Source of the DNA: Mermis nigrescens
Lineage: Eukaryota; Nematoda; Enoplea; Mermithida; Mermithidae
DNA: 64,000 nt
Assembly (NCBI GenBank): GCA_036768485.1
Contig: JAVLUZ010000401.1
Coordinates: 806,001-870,000 of the forward strand
Direction of reading: 5' to 3'
Within the stretch, counting starts at the first letter, position 1; each line of letters opens with the position of its first letter. This document shows, one piece after another, positions 47,521 to 58,284 of this stretch. A program made the translations under genes and the position numbers. The notes below the pieces were generated by a model. It made no database searches. It was not told the origin of the DNA and saw nothing but the letters and a program-made list of their open reading frames with translations.

Positions 47521-47956
47521 GAAGGAGGAGGATGTCAGGGTGGCAGCAATATCAAAATAAAACAGAGTACGGCTACATCAAAGACAAATAGTGATTATCT
47601 TTAGCTGTTAGAATAAGTTCGAATTAATCATACAAATCATTCTTAAATTCACATATTCAAATTTCCTTTATCCCACGCGCTACTCCTAAATTAGAAACTC
47701 CAGTTCTGTTTTACGTGACTCTTGTATATTTGTGTGTTACTCAAACTTGTATAAGTACCCTGACTTTTGACCATTAAGTTGTCGTTCACTCCGCTTGTCA
47801 TTCATGTTGTTCACTTCATTCATGTCAAACTTATATACTGTTCTTCTCCCATCTGTCTCATTTGCCGTTGACTCATCTTGTGTCGCGGGCCATCAAATAA
47901 AAGAGTAAGTGTTTACCTTGTGTTGTGTCCAACTTAATCGGCTCTAGAGAGCGACA
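47521..47956 (+). repeat. Element B: polypurine tract and 3' LTR
   Basis: GAAGGAGGAGGA (47521-47532) directly precedes TGTCAGGGTGGCAGC. The LTR plausibly ends GCGACA at 47956, making TGTC...GACA ends and 424 bp. Within it are ACTTATATACTG (near 47.83 kb, TATA-like) and AATAAAAG (47896-47903, polyadenylation). No matching 5' LTR is found. Confidence 0.65.
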
Positions 47957-48281
47957 ATCTAAGTAGTAATTAGCTATTAACAGCAAAGTACTGCATAACC
48001 CGCAACAAGCAAAGGGATTAAAGTAGTCATAAATAATAAATCTGTCTAAATCCGCATTAGCAAAGGTGATAAAGTACTCTAAGCTTAAAGATTAACCCTC
48101 TATAACAGAGGAGCAAGCTAAGCTGACAAACTATTTGTGTTATCTGCATTACGGTCACAATCCTCACCACCTGGCAACACAAATCAAATAGCTCCCTTGT
48201 ATTCTACTGGTAAATATTTATAACATGTCTTATTGACCTTATGATCATGGTAAATTTTGCTTTCATTCGTTTTTTGCAGCC
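47957..48281. other. Non-coding junction between elements B and D
   Basis: No gene. Element D env ends abruptly at about 48282, so one edge of this stretch is a truncation point. Confidence 0.4.
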
Positions 48282-49480
48282 TCAGAGAGTTAACGCGTTC
48301 CCTGTAAAATCAGTGATAATATCTTTACGTTGAAAAAACGCTTGGGCTCCCATCGTGGGGTCAAAATACAAAAGTTGCCGGATTATGTCAATATTTCTCT
48401 GATACTGACGACAAAGTTCTATCCAAACTCTCTGAAAATTTGCAATTTCTTCTTGAAGTAAACGAATTTCAAGATAATTATGTTTAAGACTAATTGGGTC
48501 AAAATCTTCCTTAATTATTTGAGGTGGGCTAGTCAATTGTGTTTTTTAAACTCTAGCTCTAGACATGATTTAGAATAATTCATTCCCACCAAAACTCCAT
48601 GTTCTGTGTTATATGCGTCTCTAATTTCATGACACTTTGTGTATTTTTTATTTAATATAAAAGCCGCCTGAAGTTCATCTACCACTACATGAAATTTACT
48701 AATTACAGCATTATATGTACCATGGAGTACATATGGACAGATTTCCTGAAAAATTGATGCGTCCCAGATAAAAGTGCTTTCTAGATTTTTACACTTTCCA
48801 TAAGAAGGGTGGTACGGACTTAAATCACCTAGATCAGATATCAGATTTTCACCATTCTAGCTGGTTACTTGACCCTCTTCTAAGACAAAATTTGTGACTG
48901 TCGAACAAATATCTTTACAGCACCATAAAAACTGTACTTTTAACAGCAAATTTGTGGTTAGAAATCCGTGAGCGTCTTAAGTCAAATTTAAATTTTGAAA
49001 TTGCATGTTCACATAAGATTTTTTGCAGATTTCATAGGATACAGGTCTTGTCTCCGTTTTATCCAAGACTATTCCCCTGGACCCTAAAAATCCTACATTT
49101 GTGCAAATAGTCCTTGTTATTTCCATGCATTTTATTGCAAAAGTGATTTTTGGCTCTATTCTGTGGATGTAAAGAGTGATGTTCAATTTTCGAGGTTTCT
49201 CTAACATGTCTACGGCTTAAGTACACTGAATCAAATGGGGAGGCTTACTGGGTGGCCACTTTAACTCGTTCCACAAACTTAAAAGTTTTGAAAGCCCATG
49301 GTACATTTTACAGAAAAAACAAGAAAAATGATTGCACAAAAAACAAAATTTAAATAAAATATTGATTTTACGCCATAGGTGCTAATTTGTTTTGAGGCGG
49401 CATGTGAGGTGCTTGTGTGCATTTTTCTCTTTTGTGACCAACTAAAGGTCTTTGTCACTCTCGCTGGCCTCATCTACGGC
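48282..49480 (-). pseudogene. env: Element D: env-type glycoprotein, truncated
   Basis: Minus strand. A hydrophobic signal-like segment (F-V-F-C-A-I-I-F-L-V-F-S) is near 49.33 kb. Then T-R-T-I-C-T-N-V-G-F-L-G-S-R-G-I (49.1 kb), identical in pattern to element C. C-C-K-D-I-C and E-E-G-Q follow in shifted frames (48.9 kb). A block 48536-48282 ends with F-T-G-N-A-L-T, parallel to F-S-G-D-A-L-T in B and F-A-G-E-T-L in C. The membrane anchor and all of pol are gone. Multiple stops. Confidence 0.72.
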
Positions 49481-51315
49481 CTCTGTGGCTGCCACCTCTT
49501 TGGCTTCCATGTTAATCTTGGCCGACTCTTTTCTCTTTCTGTAACGCCCTGCTTCTCAGTGGCCACGTCTGGCTCCAGCTCAATGAACAAAAGCTCCGGG
49601 TCGGATATATTGGAGATATCTGGAAAGAGCCATATAATTTTGAAGATAATTTTGCTGAAAAGATTCACTTTTAATTTTAAAATCATACAGTTTGACTTTA
49701 GAGATTTCATCAACCAACCAATGATTCTAAGGTAGATTATATTTTTCTTTTTCACACAAATTTTCTGTAAGTGATAACACATAAACGCTTTGACAGACGT
49801 GAATTTTTGTCATAAAAATGTCAATATGAGTACATAAAATTAATTTTGTTTTTGACATAAAGTACATGTAAAATTTTTAGATTTACATTTTGTGATACTT
49901 TATGTTTATCAAAATATGTAATAGGCGATTTTATGAAATACGTATTTTTTCTACATTTTTCCACCATATGACCCAAATCTAGCGTAAAATGGAATTGTTT
50001 AGTAATCAACTTTTGGTATCTATCACGAAAAACTCCAAAAATTGCTTCCCTTTGATAATATTTCAAATAATCATCAAGTGTATAGTAAATGCAATTTTTT
50101 GTTTTTCATACATTTCTTAGTAATAACCTTTTTGGACAAAAATGCAAACAATAGTAATATTTATGAACAATGATCTTATATAAAGCAATAACATTTTTCA
50201 TGCAGCATGAGTACGTTAAATATAGCATAGACAGAAAAATTTCAATAAGTATGAGATAAATAAAAAGGACAATGAGTGAATTGATGATAAAATTGACAAA
50301 ATTGTTGATTTTTCTGAAAATAGGGGTAAAAATTGACTTTTTCTTATAAAAATAATTAGATAAGTTTTTGGATTTTCTAAGATGTTCATTGAAGAAATTT
50401 AGAGAAAAGTTCTCACCCAAATATTCTTCCTCTTGCATTTGCCAACTGCTCCCATTTCCTTGTCTAAGGACACCATTGGGCTCAAAGGCAATTCTATCAC
50501 CAATGTTGTTGCTTTTTCTCCGTTTGCTTCATCAATTTGGCGATGATAAACACACTTTGGGCACTTGCACCATGGGACAAAGGTGCAGGGTCGGTGATGG
50601 GGCAGGCGTTTTGAACGGCCTGAAATAGCAGGATCAAGATTGTGGTCGGGCGAGCTTGATTGATTGCAGTCCCCTGGATGACCCCAGGGACATTGGTCAA
50701 ATGGAATTAAATCGCCATTTGAATACCAAAACAATGGGTTTTTGACTTTCCATTTTTGGTACTCAGTTTCCCAATTGAGCACCCCCTTGTAAAATCGCTA
50801 TCCTTGCTATCAGTAGAATTGTTGCTGATAATGGGAACGGGCTCCGGTTGCAAAGATGCGAAATATTGGTTGATTGTGTCGATAAGAGTGGCGAATTTTG
50901 CTTCAGCATCCTCATTTGCTTCTTTGTTGAACAAATAACATATATCGCCAAAAATTTTATCATAATCAGAATCCTGTGCCTGTTCACTTGGCTGAGTATC
51001 TGTATGAGCACTCACTATATTTACTGACCCGTTTGCGGTCATTCTCGGGAGAAGCCCCTCATCTTCTATATCAAAAATCTCGATATTTTGAATATTTTCA
51101 TCCCCAGTGTTTTTGGCAAAAACGTTGTCATTTGTGGATCTTTGAGGGTTTTCAGAAAAACGAGCATTCCTATCCTCATTTCTCAGAGTATTGGGAGTCA
51201 AAGGATGGTCAACCTGAGGCACGGGGCTCCCTGCCTGCCTGCAATTGCTATTTATCCAATGGTGATCATAATTACTTCGATTTACTTGATTATTTCTTCT
51301 ATTCAGTTTGAACAT
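49481..51315 (-). pseudogene. Element D: spacer region between gag and env
   Basis: The open frame 51315-50707 (202 codons) is Asn/Ser/Asp-rich with S-P-V-P and R-F-S-E-N motifs shared with element A. An AT-rich interval with only short frames follows (50.4-49.8 kb). A last block (49782-49474) with acidic and basic clusters leads into env. Function unknown. Confidence 0.5.
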
Positions 51316-51439
51316 ATTACCTCTAAAACTTCATGAATTATCATAACGATAATTTATTGCATTACTACTATAATTATCCAAATTGTTGCAAATGTTCACT
51401 AAATTATTAAGTAGATTAGCTCAATTAGAATAATTATTA

Positions 51440-52723
51440 TTACCATGACAAGTAGATGGACAGTTAGATGGTTGGCGTAACAAGTGTTGGCCCGCTGATT
51501 GTTCCGACCACACAAATAAGATCCGTTTGATCGGCAATGCTCTTTTGCCAACTGCGCTTATAAATTTGCAATTTCTTTCTCCATTTTTTTTTCTGAAGGT
51601 AAAACCGTTAAATTATAATCAGATTTTTGGGGTTGGGTCAGATAATCTTGGATATTTTCCCGGAAAACTTGTTGTTCAGGAAAAACGGCTCTTCTAACTA
51701 CATCTTGAAGGGTGTCAAATTCTTGATATTTTAGCCCCTTTTGTATTTTTGGTGAAAGCCCATTGATGAAAATGGGTTTTATAATTAATTCACAATTTTC
51801 TTCACTAAGCTGGGGGTATGCTAATCTTGTTAGATTTTTCGAGTCGCTCAGAAAACTCAAAAACGGCTTCAGTGTTTCGCTGCTTTGCATCATAAACCAT
51901 CCCCTAATATATGTCTGAGTCCCTTCCCTCAGGGAAAACGTTTTTCAAAGCTTTGATAAGATCAGCCAAATTCGGATTCTGAAGTGTTTGCAGAATGTTA
52001 GTCAGAGTGGCAAGAGCAGTTCCCAAAAAAATTCGACTCTATAAATGCTATTTTGTATGATGTTTCAGCACCAGAAACTCCTTGCAAAAACCATATATTT
52101 TTCAAATTTTTCTACCCAGTCTGTAAATGATTCTCCAAATGCACCAGAAAACGGTTTGGGGGGTCTCGCATTCATTAATGTGCCTAAACGGAGTAGAAGG
52201 ATCTCCCTGTCTTAGTTCTTGTGCTAAATTAGTACCATAATTATCAAAAGCATGTCTAAAGGCATCTTCTAATTGTTGTGATCATTCATCATTCCTCTAG
52301 TTAGCGGTTTTTGAGATGTTTGTATTATAAATTCTCGAAATAAGGGTAAATTAGCTGGAGAAATTGCTTCCTGCTCCTGCTCTGCTGTGCTACATATAAT
52401 ATAACTCATTAAAGTGTGTCCTGAAGTGCTAGGAGTAAACTAATAATCTGTTTAAACGTAGGAGGTGTTCCTGACGATTGTAAATTATGCTTAAGGGTAC
52501 TTCTGGTTTTTGGAGATCAAAAAGTACTCGCAGATAGTGAATCTAGAAAACTTTGATGCGCTTGAAGACTATCTTCAGTTGTCGCTTGATTTGAGAAAAG
52601 CGTGTCTAGAAAGACAGAATGAGCTTCAATAGTATTTTCGAACTTTTCGATTATTTCTTGATTAAGGTTAGATTTTGGACTATTTTGCCCAGCCTCCTGA
52701 TTTTCAGATTCTTCAGAATTCAA
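51440..52723 (-). pseudogene. gag: Element D: gag
   Basis: Minus strand. An acidic N-terminal frame (52723-52517), then degraded matrix/capsid with P-F-S-G-A-F-G-E-S-F-T-D-W-V-E-K-F (about 52.15 kb), comparable to F-H-G-Q-S-D-E-N-F-D-W-W in element C. An intact 111-codon capsid C-terminal block follows (51893-51558). A degenerate Cys cluster (C-G-R-N-N-Q-R-A-N-T-C) is near 51.5 kb. Stops are frequent between the blocks. Confidence 0.7.
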
Positions 52724-53661
52724 ATCCGTAACTACTAATTCTTATATTACATATTGTGGCGTACGCTTTTTGCTTCAAAAAAATTAACCTTTTCCAAAAA
52801 TACAGCTATTTTACCTTTATAATGGTTTTATTATCCATATTTTCAATCAAATTAATTAATCAGTTTTTAAATATTCGCTTTTCTCCTAAACTTTTGCTCA
52901 AAAGTCCACTGAAGACGCTGGCCAGTCGACCATAGCATAGAAAAAAATGGAAACGCAACCGCAAAAAATAAGTGACTAAAAATCACAAAAAGAATCAGGC
53001 TACATATTTTATCCTCAATTTTTTCTGAGTTTTATTTCCACACCGACGTGTTTTATCCTCAGCTTTTGAGTTCAATTTTCACCTTAATATTTAATCTCAA
53101 CACTTGACCTTATATAAATAAATGAATAAATATCCGTGTTTTATCCTTAGTTTCTCTCCTGAGTTTTATTTTCACAGGAGTGCTTCAAAGGAGACGGATT
53201 TTTCACTGCCCCTTTCAGAGAATACCGCAACTTTGAACACCCAAAAAAATACAGCAAACTCTTAGCTAGTACTTTTTCAGACCTTTCACGGGACTGCCAA
53301 AGCACTACTTCAGCCTTTATGAATTCCTCAAAAATTTGAAAAAAATAGCTAAGAAAATTTTCTATTTTTTCACTGACCTACCAGAGCAGTTTCCCAGCGC
53401 CTGAGTATCTCAAAAATAGAAAAATAATTCTCTGAGCGAAGAATCAATTTGCTGTCGTGATTTCAAATGATTAATCTTTTCTTAATAAATGAATATAAAG
53501 AGAATGACATGTGGGGAGACAAATATGTAAAACTCCCAGGGGGAAGAAACCCTAACATATTTTTTGTATTAAAGAGCAAAATGACTAAACCAAATTTTTT
53601 TTCAAAACGGATTCAAAATAAATAGATTTCGGACACAGTTAAAAAAATCCTACTTTCTGCG
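52724..53661. other. Element D leader region
   Basis: No gene; probable 5' untranslated leader between the PBS-like sequence and gag of element D, heavily mutated. Confidence 0.35.
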
Positions 53662-53741
53662 CCATATATGTCACCTTACTGTCTACTTCCTGGCTAATCT
53701 TTAACAGATTTTATTAAATTAATTAATAATATTTATGATAT
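53640..53741 (-). promoter_or_regulatory. Element D: LTR end and primer-binding-like site
   Basis: On the minus strand a segment ending GTAAGGTGACA is followed within a few bases by TGGCGCAGAAAGTAGGA, a TGG-initial sequence of primer-binding-site form. The LTR part matches 32327-32397. The rest of this LTR is cut off at 53742 by the LTR of element C. Confidence 0.45.
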
Positions 53742-54039
53742 TGTAAGACCATGGCCAGTCTTACACAAGGGATCTTAATTCTCACCTACCGTACGTACTC
53801 TTGCATCATGCATGAATGCTGGAAACTAACCATTTTACTATGGTGCATGGAGTATAAATACCCCATTGAAGTATCCGCCTACTTGATTTGTACCTACCTA
53901 CTTTATCATATTACGAACCCGCCACCTAAAACAGGATTATAACACGCATAGTTATGTGATAAACGATATTAATACGAAAACCCAATTTAATCATATCTTT
54001 GTGTCTTTATTCACGTCCTTGTACCCTATCTTTCTTACA
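53742..54039 (-). repeat. Element C: probable 3' LTR (298 bp) next to polypurine tract
   Basis: Ends TGTAAG...CTTACA form a 6-bp inverted pair. On the minus strand it is directly preceded by AAGAAGGGAGGAA (54040-54052), a good polypurine tract for element C. GAGTATAAATACC is a strong TATA on the plus strand, so orientation is not beyond doubt. No 5-bp duplication borders it, as expected if one side is element C itself. No second copy is found at the other end of C. Confidence 0.6.
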
Positions 54040-54282
54040 TTCCTCCCTTCTTAAGTTTGATTGTTCGGCTGAAGAGTAGTGTAGCTGCATTTTGAGTATT
54101 ATTATTTTTGTCGCAAAGTTGAAATGTTAGAAGCCAAAAATTGCTAGGGGGTGGCGACAAATATGCAAAATATTGAGAATGGGGCTTAATGAAGTAGTTG
54201 AAAGGCGTATTACATATAAAATTATTAAAAATGCGTCCCTTTTTAACCTGGGCTCTGGTCCACTCCAGCTCCCAGGGTGGCG

Positions 54283-54357
54283 TCATAAGATTTCTTGCTA
54301 TTTCGGGCTCTGGTCCAATCCAGCTCCCTAAATAGCAAAGAAATTCACAATGACGCA
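54283..54357. repeat. Imperfect hairpin and direct repeat in the 3' region of element C
   Basis: GCGTCAT-AAG-ATTTCTT-G-CTATTT pairs with AAATAG-C-AAAGAAAT-TCACA-ATGACGC. The loop carries GGGCTCTGGTCCAATCCAGC, which is also present 51 bp upstream (54255-). It is an untranslated region between integrase and the polypurine tract. Confidence 0.55.
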
Positions 54358-54547
54358 ATTGGCGCGACGTACATTGCCTCTGCCAATGTAAATATCGATA
54401 ATGCGTAATATTGAAAACTATTCGCAGCGCATCTCGACATAATGCGTCTTTGATGCACTTAGAAATCATAAATATTACAAGATTAAATAATTAAATCGTA
54501 ATATCGGCATTTAGGTATTAAATATACGCATATAATAAGCCAAAACT

Positions 54548-55540
54548 TTAATACTCAACACTGCCCTCGCTCAGGGCGTCTGCATCATCTAATGCATCGC
54601 GTTTTTCGCCATGGAATGGACGAATTTGATTCAGATGGATGACTCGAATTCGTCGGCGTCCATTTAATTCGCGAATGGTGGCGTTTGGCGGACGTATGCG
54701 GCGAATTTTGTACGGGCCAAGCCAACAAAAATGGAATTTGGACGTGGTTCGGGCATTCCGCAAAAGCACTAATTGGCCCGGGCGATAGGGAGGTGTTGGT
54801 TTTTCTGCACGATTTTGACAATCATATTGTTCCTTCTGCTGTCTTTGTGCTTTCCGGGCAGCCTCAATGGCAAATCGGCGTGCCAGACGTAGATGACGAT
54901 GGATTTCTCGAATCGATGGGGCCTCTGCTTCCTCTGGCGTATCAGCATCTAAGGCTTGCTCCATCGGTAGCTTCGCCTGGCGCCCATAAACGAGGTAGTA
55001 GGGCGTGTATCCCGTGCTGGCGTGTCGACTGGTGTTGTAAGCAAAGGTGACAGCGGGCAGGAACCGATCCCATTCGCTCTGCTCGCCTTGAACGGTTGTG
55101 CTTAGCATGGTTTGCAGCGTACGGTTGAAACGCTCCACCAATCCGTTTGTCTGGGGGCAATAGGCCGTCGAAGTGATGTGCCGGACTCGATATAGCCGGC
55201 AAACCTCCTGAAAAACAGCAGCGACAAAGCCCGTGCCTCGATCCGATTGGACAACCTTGGGCGCCCCGAAACGCAAAACAATGCGCTCCAGGAAATGCTC
55301 CACAATGGTTGTTGCTCGGATATCTGCGGTAGCCACGGTCTCGGCCCATTTAGTCATGCGATCTATAAAAACTAGAACATTAATTTTTCCATGGGCCGCG
55401 GGCAGCGGTCCCATGGTATCCATAACCCAGTGCTGCATCGCAGCAGCCGCTGGAATTGAGTGAAGGGGCTGGACGGGTAAAAAGTATGTAATGGGTTGGC
55501 GTCGCTGACAGGGCAAACACTCCCTACAGTATTTATATAT
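54548..55540 (-). pseudogene. int: Element C: integrase core and C-terminus
   Basis: 322-codon frame (55516-54548) continuing the zinc domain C-x-x-C. The three acidic residues are D in V-M-D-T-M-G (55.41 kb), D in Q-S-D-R-G-T-G-F (55.23 kb) and E in G-L-V-E-R-F-N-R (55.12 kb). W-L-G-P-Y-K-I-R-R-I near 54.7 kb is the C-terminal GPY/F module. The upstream pol frame is separated by a shift in a short TA run at about 55535-55545, which looks like change of one dinucleotide unit. Otherwise intact and well conserved. Confidence 0.92.
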
Positions 55541-58284
55541 ATATCAGAACGCAACCCCGGCCAAAAAAAACGTTCTTTAGCTTTCTCATAGGTACGCTGA
55601 AAAGCTAAATGTCCGCTGGTGGCGTCATCATGCAACGCCTGGAGCAGCGTGGGAATTAACCTTCGGGGGACGGCCACTAATGGTTCGGCGTTCGGATCCT
55701 TTTGATATTTAAGGACGCCGTCGTTTCCGAGTAGATAATTCTCGGCGGCGTCCCACTGCTCCGCGTTCATGTGTGACGGCACCCGTCGAGCCTGTAATAA
55801 ACGAAAAATGGCACCTAAGAACACATCACGTCTCTGCATACTTATTAAGTCACGTGGCATCTCCACCGCGCACACCTGCTTTGCATTTATGGCTGCTTTT
55901 GTAATAACGGGAGCAGCAGGCAAGCGTGAAAGAGCGTCGGCGTTTGCATTTTCACGACCCTTGCGATAAACGATTTCGTAGTCGTACTCCTGCAATGATA
56001 AGACCCAACGAACGAGTCTAGATGGTGCCGAATCATGAATTTTTAAGAGACGGATGGGAGCATGATCTGTAATGAGCGTGAAATGGTGTCCATATAAGTA
56101 CGAGCGAAACTGTTTAATGGCATAAGTAATAGCCAGTGCCTCTTTTTCAACAGTTGAATAATTACGCTCAGCTTTAGTTAACGTGCGTGAGACAAATGCT
56201 ACCGGACATTCCTGCCCCTCTATCATTTGGGCTAGGACTCCCCCAATCCCAGTTCCGCTAGCATCCGTCTGAACCAAAAATGGCTGCAAAAAATCTGGAA
56301 AAGCTAGGGTCGTAGCAGAAACTAAATCATTTTTGATCGTTTGAAAACTCTGCATGCATTCTTCCGACCAAACAAAATGCACATTTTTACGCAACAATTT
56401 ATTAAGTGCATGTGTCTTATCTGCGAAATTTTTAATGAAGCGTCTATAGTAATTAGCTAAACCTAGGAAGCTGCGTACCTCTGTGACAGTCTGAGGCACT
56501 GACATGTGGAATAATCCGTCTATTTTGGCCGGATTAACATGCAAACCATTACGATCGATAATATGACCTAGGTAGCTCACTTCATTCAAAGCAAATTCAC
56601 ATTTTTGCAATTTCAGAGTTAAACCAGCTCGGCCAAGCCGATCAAAAACTTGTTTAAGCTGTTTAATGTGAGTTTCGGGGTCAGAACTACAAATTAAAAT
56701 GTCATCCAGATAAACGAAACAATTTCGCCATTTTAAATCTCTCAGAACTTTTTCCATAGTTCTCTGAAAAGTGGCTGGGCCGTTGGACAAGCCAAATGGA
56801 AGGACGTTAAATTCAAAAAGACCCAAAAATGAGTTAAAAGCTGTTTTATTTTTGTCTTCTTCAATTAACTCGATTTGATGATAACCTTGTTCTAAATCTA
56901 AGGTTGTGAAAAGCGTAGATCCTTTGAGTTGACTGAAAATGTCCTCAATTAATGGCAATGGGTACAAATCTTTTACAGTACATTCGTTTAACTTTCTATA
57001 ATCGACACAAAAACGTTTGGATCCGTCCTTTTTATCAGCTAGAACGATGGGAGCAGCCCATGGGCTCTGAGATGGCCTAATAATGCCATTTTCCAACATT
57101 TTATTTACATGCTCCTCAACAATTTGCCGTTTAGCATACGGTATTCGATAAGGCGGCTGAGAAATTGGCCTGTGATTGGCCGTATCGATACCATGCTGTA
57201 CAATGGACGTCCGTCCCAAGGATCTATTAACTCCGAAAATAGATGAATTTTCTTCCAAAAATTCGGAAAATTGTTTTCGAACGCTTGGGTCCAGGACATG
57301 AATCAATTTTTCTTGAATCAATTTGCGGAAATTTTTGAGTTTTTCCTGACATTGATTTTCCCGAAACTCTCCCGCTTCCTCACCTGTTAAGACGTGACTA
57401 ACAGAGCAAATTCTAGCAATACGCATGTTTTTATATAAGCGAATAGGTTGCTTAGAGTAATTGATAATAGGAAGGGAAGAAAAATCGTTTTTGTTTAAAT
57501 TTAAACGCAGATTTGGTATATAAATTGCGTCGCAAGGTGTAAAAGAATTTATATCTACCCAAGTTGAATTAAAAGTGTTTAAATCAACATTGATTGGTAA
57601 AGAATAAATAGAAACTGGAGGTATTAAAATTGTGTCTTTCACTAAGACAAAAGCAATTTGTTCTTTACGCGCTGTTGATAAAATTAACGGAATAGGCGTG
57701 TTTTGACCAAAACAAGCACATTTTTGTTTATAGTCAAAAGTGAAACGTTGTGAACTGCCACATAATTTATTTATTACGTCACAGCCTATTACTATAGAAT
57801 AAGGACTGTTTTGCATTATGACAAATTTTATAGGTAAGTTTTGAGTTCCAATCTGTACGTCTAAAATAATTTCACCAGGTGATTGTATAGCATGACCAGT
57901 AATAGAAGTGGCTGTAACCGTTTGACGCGGTTGCAAGGGTTGGTCATCTTTACACTCTAAATACGTAATATTATCTAAAATTGACACTGTAGACCCTGTG
58001 TCAACAAGGGCTAGTAGCCGACGTCCATTGGGCATACGGACATGTATATGAGGCCGGGACATAGCTATCCCGGTTTGTGCAATGGCCAAAATTGGCGTAC
58101 AATTTCGGCGCCGATAATGTGTTTTGGCGGATATTTCTGGCTGCTGGGTGCGATAACAAACTGTCAGGGGCTGTTGGCTCAAGGGGTGTGAATGTCGAGG
58201 GCAGCACAATGACGTCATTTGCGTGCACAAACGTGGGCACAGCATAGCAAACCAGCGGCAAGCAGATGAGCAAACGCCGCAACC
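55541..58284 (-). pseudogene. pol: Element C: protease-RT-RNase H-integrase N-terminus
   Basis: Long open frame. Protease L-V-D-T-G-S-T-V-S-I-L (58.0 kb) and I-V-I-G-C-D. RT with S-P-W-A-A-P-I-V-L-A-D-K-K-D-G-S, C-V-D-Y-R-K-L-N, T-T-L-D-L-E-Q-G-Y, L-P-F-G-L-S-N-G-P-A-T-F-Q and Y-L-D-D (about 56.71 kb). F-L-G-L-A-N-Y-Y-R-R-F-I follows. RNase H with Q-T-D-A-S, V-E-K-E-A-L-A-I and I-T-D-H-A-P. Tether N-A-D-A-L-S-R-L-P, then H-D-D...S-G-H-L of integrase. It is open back to the TAG at 58285-58287 that ends env, in the same frame; its first ATG is at 58245. The only break is at the integrase junction, where its frame runs on to 55372 out of phase. Ty3/Gypsy type. Confidence 0.93.

Noticed and set aside
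54685..55463. Plus-strand frames over element C integrase
   Set aside because: Shadows of the intact minus-strand integrase with D-D-E residues.
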